The notes: generated by a model not told the origin, from the letters alone. A stretch of 64,000 nt of DNA from Prevotella merdae (GCF_900290275.1 NZ_LT985323.1:1-64000), one strand, 5' to 3'. Numbered from the stretch's first letter, positions 26,661-39,812 are shown. Program-made: numbers and translations.

Positions 26661-26882
26661 TACAAGCTTGTATTTAACGTTTATAAAGACTAAAATAGCC
26701 TCTACACATTATTATATAAGGAAACAATTGAGCCATATCAAGAAAAAAGGTCCGGCTTCATAAGCCAACTAAATTAACTTAATCTACCAACACGGTTAAT
26801 ACCGTAAGCCGATGAAGTTAATATCGTTGGCCAATGAAGCCGTATCTATAAATTGAAAAGATATATATTCGTTTGATCTTTG

Positions 26883-26983
26883 ATTGCTGTCAAACGTATC
26901 TATGCTTGCTATCAAATGAAGCTATGCTTGCTATCAAACGTAGCTATGCTTGCTATCAAACGTAGCTATGCTTGCTATCAAAT
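26883..26983. repeat. 22-bp tandem repeat, four to five copies
   Basis: Unit CTATGCTTGCTATCAAACGTAG minus its last two bases is best seen at 26922-26943 and 26944-26965 (identical); variants precede and follow. The copies are contiguous without spacers, so it is not a CRISPR array. Confidence 0.85.
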
Positions 26984-27011
26984 ATGTTTTTTATTGCAGA
27001 GAAATAAATTC

Positions 27012-28247
27012 TCAACGTGTCTCGACACTCGTCTCTATTGGTGCCTTACAATTATTAACGAACGTGCCTATTTGCTGAAGCCATGCAGCCTTGTCGGCTG
27101 TGCCACTCTTGCACCACGATGCACCAAACCAATAAGTCCATCGTTCACCTGCCTTCAAACCACGTTTTATACCAACAGCATTGCCCTCAATGCCTTGCTG
27201 CTTGTGCCACAAATCCTTTAGCATACGTGTACGGTTGATGCCATCGGGATAAACTGTTGCCACATATATTTGGAAATTGTGACGTTCTGGAGAGTCGGTT
27301 GGGTCGCAATAAGCCACATAGGTTGAAGATAGCGACAGGTCGATAGACTCTTCAGAATGCAGCACAACACCGCTGCATACATTCATAGGACGTGTCAAAC
27401 CGTCGTACCAAACAGTCATACGGTTGAAGTGTGCTCCTTTGTCGAGTGTTACAAGTCGATGCTCTACCACCCTCTGTCCATCTACAACTACCTCGGGATA
27501 TTCCAGTTCGAAGGTAAGACGCAACGGTCCATTGTCCAACACCTTATAATCCTTAAACGCCCATGGCATAACAATGCTGTCGCCAAGCACAAGGGCAGGC
27601 GTGCCACAACCAAGACTTGGACCTACGTTATAGCAATCCAGACCACGACCATGATCGATGTGGAACGACTTGCTATCGAATGCGGCATCGGCGTTCAGTC
27701 CACGTCGGCGCAATTCATCACGCTCGTCACATGCCTCGCGATGCAACTGATAGCGGCGACGCACATCAAGTTCATTGGTCGACTTCATCCATACGTCAAA
27801 GCCAAATGCTTTCTCGCCGCTGCGTTGCAAGGCGGGTCCGTAAGCTCGATAGGCACATATGTCATTCTCCCATGTAAAGTCGTCGGCACGCCAATGCGAG
27901 AAATAGCCATCTACATAACTGCGCATTGGCTGCGGGATACCTTGCTCTACCATAAACCTTGCCTTACCATGTGGACGTACCGACATCTCAACAAGCAACT
28001 TGCCATCGTGGGTTATCTGATATGGCACCTCCTGATTGTACAAGTCTTTAACAATGATATTGCTGCCCGACTCAACACCTAACGATTGCCACACATCCTT
28101 AACTTCGAACTCTACCACTTCAAAGCGTTGCACATCTGTAGGATTGGTGGCAGAGAGAACCACTTTGTTTGAACCAAGAGCAGGGGTTGAGGGAATGAAT
28201 GTGGCAAAAGCAAGGAGAAAAGACGATAATAAATTAGAAATTTTCAT
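27012..28247 (-). CDS. DUF4861-family secreted protein
   Basis: A 411-residue protein with a signal peptide (MKISNLLSSFLLAFATFIPSTP). The body fits the DUF4861 family common in pectin and glycosaminoglycan utilisation loci: QPMRSYVDGYFSHWRADDFTWEND (about 103-126, with AYGPALQ soon after), DVWMKSTNELDVRRRY, and a C-terminal GERWTYWFGASW. Its biochemical function is not established to my knowledge; the fold is expected to be galactose-mutarotase-like, so sugar binding or hydrolysis is plausible. It is the last gene of the CAZyme run, separated from GH2 by a terminator-like hairpin. Confidence 0.75.
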   Translation of the reverse strand: MKISNLLSSFLLAFATFIPSTPALGSNKVVLSATNPTDVQRFEVVEFEVKDVWQSLGVESGSNIIVKDLYNQEVPYQITHDGKLLVEMSVRPHGKARFMVEQGIPQPMRSYVDGYFSHWRADDFTWENDICAYRAYGPALQRSGEKAFGFDVWMKSTNELDVRRRYQLHREACDERDELRRRGLNADAAFDSKSFHIDHGRGLDCYNVGPSLGCGTPALVLGDSIVMPWAFKDYKVLDNGPLRLTFELEYPEVVVDGQRVVEHRLVTLDKGAHFNRMTVWYDGLTRPMNVCSGVVLHSEESIDLSLSSTYVAYCDPTDSPERHNFQIYVATVYPDGINRTRMLKDLWHKQQGIEGNAVGIKRGLKAGERWTYWFGASWCKSGTADKAAWLQQIGTFVNNCKAPIETSVETR

Positions 28248-28266
28248 AGATGTGATGTGAATTTAA

Positions 28267-28294
28267 AAAGCCCCACCCATATGGGCAGGGCTTT
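28267..28294. terminator. Hairpin terminator between GH2 and DUF4861
   Basis: AAAGCCC...GGGCTTT with an inner CCCATATGGG stem; followed on the minus strand by TTTTTAAATT. It may partly reduce DUF4861 transcription relative to GH2. Confidence 0.7.
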
Positions 28295-28308
28295 ATATTT
28301 GGTTATCA

Positions 28309-31575
<3,267 letters not shown>

Positions 31576-31579
31576 TTAG

Positions 31580-32779
31580 TTATTTCTGATTGTCTATATA
31601 GCGATAGTACTCGCAAGCTGCCAACAACACAGCACCTACACCAAAGTTGGCCTGTGAATTGGTATCTACTGTCTGACCTGGTATGGCACGGTCGCCTATA
31701 GGCTGCACATATCCTACCTTGCCATCTGCCTGAACAGCAGTTTCCGAGATATATTGCCAAGCACGGTCTATGCATTTCTTATAATCCTTCTTGGCAAGGA
31801 AGCCATTGTTCACACCCCACATAATGCCATATGCAAAGAAAGCTGTACCGCTTGTCTCTGGTCCTGGAGCGTGGTTGGGGTCAAGTATTGAACGAGTCCA
31901 ATAACCATCCTTCTGCTGTGTCTTTGCAACGATATCAGCAAGACGCTGGAACTTGTCAACAAAGAACTTGTAGTGCTTATAGTCTTTTGGTAAATCTTGC
32001 AGAACCTTAGCAAGACCTGCAAGCACCCAACCATCACCACGAGCCCAGAAATCCTTCTTACCATTTACACTCTTGTGATTAGGATAAACGTAGCGAGCAT
32101 CGCGGAAATATAGGCCAGTCTCCTGGTCGAGCATAATACGATCGGAATATAGAAGGTTCTCGTAGAGTTTGTCGAGATACTGCACATCGCCCGTAAGTTT
32201 GTACATCTTTGTCATAACAGGCATAACCATATACAGAGCATCGCTCCACCACCAGTAGTCGTCCTTCTTTGAGTAAGCCTCATAATGCATTACCTCCTTG
32301 GCACGCTTCACCATGAAGTAGTTGTCGGCATCGGTACCGCCATTGGCAATAGCAAGGTTGTATAGGTCGATATATGTTTGGAAGCATACCTGCCAGTCAC
32401 CAAAAAGCACATAATCCTTACCCTCGCCATAATTGGCATACTTCCAACGACTTGGGTCTGCCTCGGTTGCTCCACTCCAATTGTTATGATAAGCCCAACG
32501 GCGTGTATAGTCAAGCTGCTTGTCGTCCTTTAGCAACTTATACACTTCCATATTGCCTGTATGATAGGCAGCTGGGTCCCAGAACGAGCGTGTTTCAGCC
32601 TTATTGTTCTGCTGCCAGTATGTATTGACACGTGTAATGAGTTCTTTCACCTGGTCGGCTGTCCAAGTTTTAGCAGATATAGGTAGGGAAAAGAGCAAGA
32701 ACAAAAAGAAGCCCCATACCCTGGCCTTCTTCAAAAGAGAAGGGAGTGAAGTGTTGAGTTTGTTTGTTATTACGTTCAT
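31580..32779 (-). CDS. Unsaturated uronyl hydrolase, GH105
   Basis: Cleaves the unsaturated uronic acid left on oligosaccharides by polysaccharide lyases (YteR-type). The 399-residue protein has an (alpha/alpha)6-barrel pattern; WWWSDALYMVMPVMTKMYKLTG near 205-226 includes the WSDALYM motif with the catalytic aspartate, and FWARGDGWVLAGLAKVL near 265-281 and SGTAFFAYGIMWGVNNG near 325-341 are also typical of GH88/GH105. A hydrophobic signal segment (FFLFLLFSLPISA) follows an unusual 21-residue N-terminal extension encoded by a copy of the dispersed GC-rich repeat (32709-32752). It pairs logically with the heparinase-like lyase in the same run. Confidence 0.9.
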   Translation of the reverse strand: MNVITNKLNTSLPSLLKKARVWGFFLFLLFSLPISAKTWTADQVKELITRVNTYWQQNNKAETRSFWDPAAYHTGNMEVYKLLKDDKQLDYTRRWAYHNNWSGATEADPSRWKYANYGEGKDYVLFGDWQVCFQTYIDLYNLAIANGGTDADNYFMVKRAKEVMHYEAYSKKDDYWWWSDALYMVMPVMTKMYKLTGDVQYLDKLYENLLYSDRIMLDQETGLYFRDARYVYPNHKSVNGKKDFWARGDGWVLAGLAKVLQDLPKDYKHYKFFVDKFQRLADIVAKTQQKDGYWTRSILDPNHAPGPETSGTAFFAYGIMWGVNNGFLAKKDYKKCIDRAWQYISETAVQADGKVGYVQPIGDRAIPGQTVDTNSQANFGVGAVLLAACEYYRYIDNQK

Positions 32780-32822
32780 ATTTTAAAACGATTTATTGTT
32801 TAGATAAAATATATAATATTTC

Positions 32823-34139
32823 TTACCACTTATCCTTAGTCTGGATATCATCTCCCCAATGATGATCCTTAGGGAAAGCCTCGCCATTCCATGCCTTAAC
32901 CTGTGTCCAAGGCTTAGCCTCATCGGTCCAGAACGGATGTGTGGCAGACAAGCCAAGAGGCATAAAGGCAAGAGTGGTCATATAAAGCGAGCCGTTGTTG
33001 GTATACCAGTCGGCTACGTTTGGCTGATGACCGCAGAATCCGATGGTTAGATATCCCCCCTCGTTGAAGTTCTGCTGATGGTCGAACATACGATGTAATA
33101 CCTTGGTAAGAGCAGCACGCACCTGTCCGTTAGACAGATCCTTAGGTAAGGTTTGATACCATGCCATAAGAGCCAACGGCTGCATAGTTGCCATACGATA
33201 TGGTATGCTACGGCCAAATACGGGGAAGGTGCCATCGGGAGCTATGAAACGCTCAAGCACGATAGAATACTTCTGACAACGCTTCAGCTCACGATCATAA
33301 TACTTCTGATAGTCGAGACGTGTATTTGCCTTGGCATCCACCATAGCCTGAAGTGTCTCAAGATACATCGGATGGAACACGTAAGAACTGTAATAATCAA
33401 ATGCAAACGAAGGTCCATCGGCATACCAGCCGTCACCAACATACCATTCCTCCATCTTGCGACATGCCGAGTTTACACGATATTCATCATACTCGCCACC
33501 AGCCTTTGCCATAAAACTCTCGATTGTTGACGAGAATAGGAGCCAGTTGGTATATGGAGGATCTATCTTGCGAAGCTTGCGGAACTCGGCCAAATAACGC
33601 TGCTTTGTCTGCTCGTCGAGCGGCATCCACAACACATCATAAGCACGAAGGAAACTCTCGGCAATATAGGCAGCGTCAACAAGATTCTGTCCGCCTATGC
33701 CCCAGCACAAATAGTCGGCACTCTGAGGATCTACGGCATTCTTGTACGAAAGCAATGCCCATTGGCGCAACTGCTTGCGCTGCTTTCCTTCTGCTGTATT
33801 GTCGTCGGGCAAGGTTAGCCACGGGGCAATGCCAGCCATCAGTCGGCCAAAACATTCCATATATAGAACCTTGCGGTTGCGGTTGTCAAAACTTGGACTG
33901 AACTCGGTCTGCATATTCTTCTGCAGTTCGCCCTTTGCCATATTCTCAAGTACTGGTTGTGCCATGCGATAGGCAAGCGAACACCAGTATTGACGATCGT
34001 TTTGCTCATGTACTTTCTTCTTTGCAGCTGTAGAGGTTAAAGGAAGAGCCAACAAGAAAACGAGCAAGAAGCCACAAGCCCAACTTCTGCCCCTTAGGGA
34101 GGTGAGCAATATGTTAAGATTATTGGTTTTGAAAATCAT
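32823..34139 (-). CDS. DUF2264 family protein
   Basis: A 438-residue secreted protein of the DUF2264 family, frequently found beside GH105/GH88 and lyases and predicted to have an alpha/alpha toroid fold. DRQYWCSLAYRMAQPVLENMAKGEL near 46-70, LYMECFGRLMAGIAPWL near 91-107, and DGWYADGPSFAFDYYSSYVFHPMYLE near 232-257 are typical blocks. The activity is unknown. The signal segment (FLLVFLLALPLTSTAA) is preceded by LLTSLRGRSWACG, encoded by a second in-gene copy of the GC-rich repeat. It lies 43 nt before GH105 on the same strand. Confidence 0.8.
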   Translation of the reverse strand: MIFKTNNLNILLTSLRGRSWACGFLLVFLLALPLTSTAAKKKVHEQNDRQYWCSLAYRMAQPVLENMAKGELQKNMQTEFSPSFDNRNRKVLYMECFGRLMAGIAPWLTLPDDNTAEGKQRKQLRQWALLSYKNAVDPQSADYLCWGIGGQNLVDAAYIAESFLRAYDVLWMPLDEQTKQRYLAEFRKLRKIDPPYTNWLLFSSTIESFMAKAGGEYDEYRVNSACRKMEEWYVGDGWYADGPSFAFDYYSSYVFHPMYLETLQAMVDAKANTRLDYQKYYDRELKRCQKYSIVLERFIAPDGTFPVFGRSIPYRMATMQPLALMAWYQTLPKDLSNGQVRAALTKVLHRMFDHQQNFNEGGYLTIGFCGHQPNVADWYTNNGSLYMTTLAFMPLGLSATHPFWTDEAKPWTQVKAWNGEAFPKDHHWGDDIQTKDKW

Positions 34140-34228
34140 ATATTATACAGTTTTTATATTTTTACCTTTTTATTTTATTGATATTTCATTGAAGAATAAA
34201 TAAAATTATTACTTAACCCATCAATGCT

Positions 34229-34276
34229 TCCCTCTCCACTCCTTATTGTGAAGGAATGGGATGAGGGTGGAGCTTA
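34229..34276. repeat. GC-rich hairpin repeat copy (diverged)
   Basis: CACTCCTTATTGTGAAGGA followed by GGGATGAGGGTGGAGCTTA, corresponding to the family consensus at 49249-49290. It abuts the stop of the GH43 gene. Confidence 0.6.
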
Positions 34277-35398
34277 TTGGTGTTTTTTCAATACCGGCAT
34301 ACCATCCTCAAACACTATTGGCACCCACAGATGTCGGCTGTCGCTCAGATGTTTTGGATTCCACATATCCGCCATAAATACATAGTCGGCACCACCAAAC
34401 ATCTTCTTCTGTGCGGCAGTTTCCACCTTATATATATATGTACCCTGTGCACCAAAGGTTTTGTCGGCACCCTCGCCACGGCATGGGTTAGGCAACTGCT
34501 TCCATGGACCAAATATGTTCTTGGCACAGAACATACGGGCTGCATTAGGAGCCCAACCGGTGCATCCACTTGTTATCATCCAATAGATGCCGTCTTTCTT
34601 AAAGATAGTAGGCGCCTCGTTTTGCCCACCAGCAGCAACACGAACGAACGAGCCGTTGTGTTGCATGTAGTCATCGGTGAGCTGTGCTATCTGGATCGTT
34701 AAATTGTCTTCGGATGAGAATATGTGGTATGCCTTGCCGTCATCGTCTACAAAGACGGTCATATCTCGTGCCATCTGTCCTCCATCAAAGTCGCGCATAA
34801 AAAACATGCCACGCTCTATCTGCATGCGCCACTCAGGTGTCCACCACTTCTTTAATTCTGGATACAACAACTGATGACGTAGGTCTGTTGTATCTGGCTT
34901 GGCAAAACCAATAGGATAGACACCAGCATTTACACGACCAGAACGCACAAACTTGAAAGGACCGAATGGTGTATCACTAACAGCCACAGCAGCACGTGCC
35001 GCACCATATCCCTGACCTTTAAGTTCCAAATGGAACCACATAACAAACTTCTTGGTCTTGGCATTATACAGCACCTTGGGGCGCTCTATAATGCATCCAC
35101 CCTCAATGTCACTACCAGGCTCATTGGATACTGGAAGTACAAGACCATGATTGGTCCAGTCCTTAAGATTCTTTGAGGTAAAGCAACTAACACCAAGCGA
35201 ACTATATGGCTTGCCATCATCCGAACGGCTTTCGCCATACCAATAGTACGTTCCCTTGTAGTTAAATATACTACCACCATGTGCATTGATGTGCTTACCC
35301 GTATTGTCTTTCCACACGCCACCATCCATTGGAGCCTGTGCAAGAAGCGGAGCAAAAGAGAGTTGCAGCGCAAATATGGCCGCTAAAATCTTCTTCAT
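34274..35398 (-). CDS. GH43, galactanase-like (subfamily 24/34 type)
   Basis: A 374-residue five-bladed propeller enzyme with signal peptide MKKILAAIFALQLSFAPLLAQ. Its first blade reads INAHGGSIFNYKGTYYWYGE rather than the usual HADP-type motif, so the canonical base aspartate is not at its normal place. That feature, together with IERPKVLYNAKTKKFVMWFH and SGCTGWAPNAAR, resembles exo-beta-1,3-galactanases of GH43 subfamily 24 and the related subfamily 34. If correct, the substrate is the beta-1,3-galactan backbone of type II arabinogalactan. The ATG at 35398 starts the signal peptide; the longer ORF adds 21 unlikely residues. Confidence 0.8.
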   Translation of the reverse strand: MKKILAAIFALQLSFAPLLAQAPMDGGVWKDNTGKHINAHGGSIFNYKGTYYWYGESRSDDGKPYSSLGVSCFTSKNLKDWTNHGLVLPVSNEPGSDIEGGCIIERPKVLYNAKTKKFVMWFHLELKGQGYGAARAAVAVSDTPFGPFKFVRSGRVNAGVYPIGFAKPDTTDLRHQLLYPELKKWWTPEWRMQIERGMFFMRDFDGGQMARDMTVFVDDDGKAYHIFSSEDNLTIQIAQLTDDYMQHNGSFVRVAAGGQNEAPTIFKKDGIYWMITSGCTGWAPNAARMFCAKNIFGPWKQLPNPCRGEGADKTFGAQGTYIYKVETAAQKKMFGGADYVFMADMWNPKHLSDSRHLWVPIVFEDGMPVLKKHQ

Positions 35399-35543
35399 AT
35401 TAATTGTATAGGTTATGATTATTGTTAAATAATATACTATTTTAGTTATCAGACGTTGCAAAATTATTAATAATAACTATCATCGATTGACTATTATCAG
35501 TAATAAAAGAGCAATAATTAAGATATGAACAAAAACATACATC

Positions 35544-37529
35544 TTATTCGAACCAATACCTAATGATGCCCGACTTAAGTCTTGACTTCATAACAAGTCG
35601 ATAGACATTGTCTTGCCACTGGGTCTTCATTATGCCATCGTTCATCTGTAGCTTGCTCCAAGATACATCCACAGTCTTTGGATTGTACACAAGCACAGTC
35701 TTGCCATCTGCAAGCGCCACCCTACCCTGCTGCATACTGCGTGGTGAGCCATAGCACATAAGTGTTATATCGGTTGAATTGCTGTCATTCTGCAAAGAGT
35801 TGGCTTTAGCCTGCTGAACATTACCCGAACCTGATTTTTCATTATTATCATTCATAATGATATGCTCGGTTATCTCAATCCTATTATGCATTCGATCCAA
35901 CGTCAGCCGACGTACCCACGACCTTACTCCAGCCTCAACGGGATATGCCTTGGCTATATCAACTAGCATAATAGATGCCGAGTCGGTATAGGTATGATCT
36001 ACGTTTATGCCCTCATACTGACGACCGTCCTTCTGCTCGTATCCGTTTACAACTGGTACGTTGTGATACAGCGAGCGGTTGTTTGTCATCTCATAACGAT
36101 GTGGCCCAAAGGTCTGCGACGTATATGTGTCTCTACCAAGATCTATAACAACGGGCTCTCCATTGCGATATATCACGAAGGAACCCACATCATTGTGGTT
36201 ATGGCTTTCGGCGTTGTTGCCTCCCTTGGCAGCTATTAGCCAGCTATCGTTGCTTGCCACCATTATCTGCGAATTGGCAAGCCATGCATCCAAGGTCTTG
36301 GGTTGCATGACAGCTGTATGGCTTAAATGCTTAAGCATAGACAGCAGCATTAGCTCTCTACCAAGTGTGGGCCAGTTGCCCGACTGCAGGAAGAGAGTTG
36401 ATGGTTTGACATAGTAATTGTATTTGTTGGCTATATAGGCAGCAAACTGCATCATCTGTGTGCCCACTTCTTGCCATTTATGCACCATCAAGGTGTCGGT
36501 TGATGCCAACGTGCAGCTATCCTTTAGCCACTCGCCGTATGGAAATAGGATATTGATGTTAGGCACATTATGCACCTTGGCATCCGAGAAATTTACAAAC
36601 GAAAGGTTGCCTATGTGCATTGTAGTAATGAAGCGTCCCATAGCTGCCACCTTCTGCAGTTCGGCAGAAGTCAGCAACATACGATTGTCAGCATCCTTAA
36701 TAATAGGTTCTGCAGCACGCAACATCCACAAAGACTCGAAGAATGAGGCTCCGGCACGATCCCAATAACCAACACCTTCCTCGCAACCACCATCGTTGGG
36801 ATAGCCGTTAAGGAATAGGCGCATACACGACTCGTTTATCTTCAAAGCCTTGGCAAGATGTTTGGAGTCGGATGGATAGCATATCAAACTGGTCTCAATG
36901 AAATTGCTCATTATCCATGTGTTCCAGTTGTTCACGCTGCGCATCCATCCATGCTTCTCTGTAAGTGTTGGGGTAAGGAAACGTCGGTCTATCTCGTGGC
37001 TTATACGCTCTGACAATCCGCTTTCTGCCCGATCTATCTCTGCTGACAGCATATACAAGGTCCATGCAAGCATGGATGAGGTTTCGGCATTGAATAGGTC
37101 TACTGACTGTATTGTCGAGTCGGGTTTAGCCTCAGGATAATGTGCAGGCAGACCCCACCATGGTTCCTTGTCGATGAAGTAATGCAGTCCGTTGCAGATG
37201 TCCTTTATAAAGCGGCCTTTATACTCCATAACCTCCGCCATAACAAGACATGCAAACTGGCAGCGGCGGGCAAAACAAGAGTCTTCATAATTGGTACGGT
37301 TTCCCGTTGTGCGGAACTGGGCAAACACCTCATCTGGTATCTTGTCCCATGTCTTTCCACTATATTGGTTGCCAAGACGTATATAGTCTTGACGCATAGA
37401 CTTTGGCACATCGGTACGCCAATAAGGATTGACAGCCTTAGGAAATGGGGCGAACGCCGACTGAGCTACGGCCTCAAATAAAGAAACCGCAATAAAGAAA
37501 ATCGTAATAAGAGTTTTGCGCAGATACAT
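35544..37529 (-). CDS. Heparinase II/III-like polysaccharide lyase
   Basis: A 661-residue secreted protein (signal peptide ends VAQS near 23). It has an alpha/alpha toroid N-terminal domain (NWNTWIMSNFIETSLICYP near 205; PNDGGCEEGVGYWDRAGASFFE near 240-262) and a heparinase II/III beta-sandwich C-terminal domain (AESHNHNDVGSFVIYRNGEPVVIDLG near 455-480). The histidine in HNHND and the tyrosine region of YWDRAGASFFE are positioned as in lyases of PL8/12/15/21-type folds. No specific PL family could be assigned. With GH105 nearby, it probably cleaves at a uronic acid and leaves the unsaturated sugar that GH105 removes. Confidence 0.75.
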   Translation of the reverse strand: MYLRKTLITIFFIAVSLFEAVAQSAFAPFPKAVNPYWRTDVPKSMRQDYIRLGNQYSGKTWDKIPDEVFAQFRTTGNRTNYEDSCFARRCQFACLVMAEVMEYKGRFIKDICNGLHYFIDKEPWWGLPAHYPEAKPDSTIQSVDLFNAETSSMLAWTLYMLSAEIDRAESGLSERISHEIDRRFLTPTLTEKHGWMRSVNNWNTWIMSNFIETSLICYPSDSKHLAKALKINESCMRLFLNGYPNDGGCEEGVGYWDRAGASFFESLWMLRAAEPIIKDADNRMLLTSAELQKVAAMGRFITTMHIGNLSFVNFSDAKVHNVPNINILFPYGEWLKDSCTLASTDTLMVHKWQEVGTQMMQFAAYIANKYNYYVKPSTLFLQSGNWPTLGRELMLLSMLKHLSHTAVMQPKTLDAWLANSQIMVASNDSWLIAAKGGNNAESHNHNDVGSFVIYRNGEPVVIDLGRDTYTSQTFGPHRYEMTNNRSLYHNVPVVNGYEQKDGRQYEGINVDHTYTDSASIMLVDIAKAYPVEAGVRSWVRRLTLDRMHNRIEITEHIIMNDNNEKSGSGNVQQAKANSLQNDSNSTDITLMCYGSPRSMQQGRVALADGKTVLVYNPKTVDVSWSKLQMNDGIMKTQWQDNVYRLVMKSRLKSGIIRYWFE

Positions 37530-37733
37530 TTGTATGCTATGGTTTTAGTTGGTTTTCAGTTATTAAAACTCTGTACAAAAGTATACAAAAGGCTAATATT
37601 AGATGGACTATTATTGCTTATTAAGGTACAATAATAGTTATTATACTATTGAATAACAAAAAATAGCATAATAAGCACAGCCTTTATGCCATACCTATTA
37701 TGTTATTATATACAATACAGTAATTACACAATA

Positions 37734-39812
37734 CTACTTGTCCAGCATCTTAAGCGACTGAACAAACCAAACATTCATTTGGTCGGCGCCACGATGGTTC
37801 CAAGCATAATAAGGAATTAGGGTTAGCTTCTGGTTCTTAACCGACACTCCGTTTGCACCATCCTCCAGCATCTGAGCCTGGGTTGTTATAGCCTTTACAG
37901 CAAAGGCAGGAGCACCCTTCGTCTCGGTGTTGTCAATCTTATAGTTGTCTACAACGTCGAATGTAGGCTGCTTGCCTATAACGGCACGTAGCACAGGCTC
38001 GTTCTGATTGTCTGCAGCCTCGGCACAATAAACTATTGGTCCACGCTCTACGGCCACACGACCCTCGTCGTCCTTGACATTATTGTTGGCAACAACGGTG
38101 CGTACAGGCATATCAAAATGGATGCGAACGACGTCGCCCTTCTTGATGTTCTTAACAGGCAGATAACCCTTGTTAGCAGCAAGGTCTGCCTCAATCTTCT
38201 TGCCATTGACGCTAACGGTGTAGGCAGGCTTGGCTGTGTCGCTGTACTTGTAGAGGTCGCTTGGCAGAACCTGATTCTGAACCCAACCAGGAATGCGCAC
38301 CAAGAGGTTGGCATTCTTGGCAGCCGACTTAACCACACGTATCTGGATATCGCCATCCCAAGGATATTGTGTAGACTCCTCAAGTACCACATCCTTACCA
38401 CCTACCTGAATGGTAGAGGTGTTGGCAGCAAACAGATTTACATAGATGTTGTTGTCCTTAACGCCATAGAGGTAGCCAGGCACCGAAGGGATGAAGCGGC
38501 AAAGATTACTTGGACAACAAGCACAACCGAACCACGGCTGACGAGTCTTTGTATTGTCGGCATTGAAGGCATACTTGCCGTCGCTCGACAACGGATTAGG
38601 ATAGAAGAAACGACCACCGTCCATGCTCATACCCGAGATTACACCATTATATAATGTACGCTCAAGGCAGTCAATATACTTGCTCTCGCCATGAAGCAAG
38701 AACATACGCTCGTTGAGGTAAACCATAGAGATGGCAGCGCAGGTCTCGTTGTAGGCAGTCATATTAGGCAACTCGTAGTTCTTGCCGAAAGCCTCGCCCC
38801 AATGCAATGCGCCAACACCACCTGTTAGATAAACCTTCTTGCCATAGATGTTCTGCCATATGCGGTCAACGGTCTTGATATAAGCCGAGTCCTGAGTAAG
38901 GGCAGCAACATCGGCAATGCCTGCATACATATATCCGGCACGTACAGCATGACCTACTGCCTCGTCTTGTTCAAGGATTGGCTTATGGCTCTGCGAGTAT
39001 TCTTTACGGAAGTTTGTCTTGCCACGGAAGTCCAACAGATACTTAGCTTCGTCAAGATAACGCTTCTCGCCAGTAAGTGTATAAAGGCGGGCAAGAGCCA
39101 TCTCGGCAATCTGATGACCAGGCACAATAGTTGTCTGACCTGAGCCAGAACCTACCTCACGACATACACAGTCGGCATAGCGGCGGGCTATATCGAGGAA
39201 CTTATGGCTACCAGTAGCCTGATAGTGGGCGCAAGCAGCATCTACCATATGACCAAGGTTGTACAACTCATGGCTTAAATCCTCCTCCTTCTCCCAACGC
39301 TTCTTGCCAGACCATCCGTGTGGATGTTCGGGATTGATAGTACGGGCGGTATAAAGATAGCCGTCAGGCTCTTGTGCGGCAGCCACAATGTTGAGCACAC
39401 TATCGATATAAGCCTTAAGCTTTTTGTCGGGATATGTCTGCAATATATAGCTTGCACCCTCAATAGTCTTGTACACATCCGTATCGTCGAACGAGAATCC
39501 CATTATCTTGGCAACATCCCACTCGGGTGTCTTCAAGCCCGGATGTCCTGGATGCTTAAGAGTATAAGCAGCCATATCAAAGTTCTTATAGCGATGCTCG
39601 CTCTCGCACTTTGAGAATGCAAGGGGCACAGTTACCTCACGGGCAGCCTGTAGACGTGCTCCCCAAAAAGAGTTGTGCGCAATATTTACACTCGTGAATG
39701 GCACCTGGGTGTAGGGATAGCCATTGGCTAATACCTTAGTGGTGTTGGTTTTGGCAGACACCGTAGCTGATGCGGCTACGATGAATGCAGTGGTTAAGAT
39801 AAAAGACTTCAT
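37734..39812 (-). CDS. Beta-L-arabinofuranosidase, GH127/GH146 (DUF1680)
   Basis: Releases beta-linked L-arabinofuranose using a cysteine nucleophile held by zinc. The 692-residue secreted enzyme (signal peptide ends VSAK) has the (alpha/alpha)6 barrel with VAKIMGFSFDDTDVYKTIEGASY near 100, LSHELYNLGHMVDAACAHY near 195, and TAYNETCAAISMVYLNERMF near 325-345, which contains the zinc-ligand glutamate. The FGCACCPSNLCRF stretch near 430 has the vicinal cysteines that bind zinc and act as nucleophile. GH127 and GH146 cannot be told apart by eye. It fits a cluster aimed at arabinose-rich glycans. Confidence 0.9.
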   Translation of the reverse strand: MKSFILTTAFIVAASATVSAKTNTTKVLANGYPYTQVPFTSVNIAHNSFWGARLQAAREVTVPLAFSKCESEHRYKNFDMAAYTLKHPGHPGLKTPEWDVAKIMGFSFDDTDVYKTIEGASYILQTYPDKKLKAYIDSVLNIVAAAQEPDGYLYTARTINPEHPHGWSGKKRWEKEEDLSHELYNLGHMVDAACAHYQATGSHKFLDIARRYADCVCREVGSGSGQTTIVPGHQIAEMALARLYTLTGEKRYLDEAKYLLDFRGKTNFRKEYSQSHKPILEQDEAVGHAVRAGYMYAGIADVAALTQDSAYIKTVDRIWQNIYGKKVYLTGGVGALHWGEAFGKNYELPNMTAYNETCAAISMVYLNERMFLLHGESKYIDCLERTLYNGVISGMSMDGGRFFYPNPLSSDGKYAFNADNTKTRQPWFGCACCPSNLCRFIPSVPGYLYGVKDNNIYVNLFAANTSTIQVGGKDVVLEESTQYPWDGDIQIRVVKSAAKNANLLVRIPGWVQNQVLPSDLYKYSDTAKPAYTVSVNGKKIEADLAANKGYLPVKNIKKGDVVRIHFDMPVRTVVANNNVKDDEGRVAVERGPIVYCAEAADNQNEPVLRAVIGKQPTFDVVDNYKIDNTETKGAPAFAVKAITTQAQMLEDGANGVSVKNQKLTLIPYYAWNHRGADQMNVWFVQSLKMLDK

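Noticed and set aside
26883..26983. CRISPR array
   Set aside because: The 22-bp repeats are directly contiguous with no unique spacers, and no cas gene is present.
27357..28082. 241-residue plus-strand ORF opposite the DUF4861 gene
   Set aside because: Antisense to a recognisable secreted protein; His/Thr-rich shadow composition and no start context.
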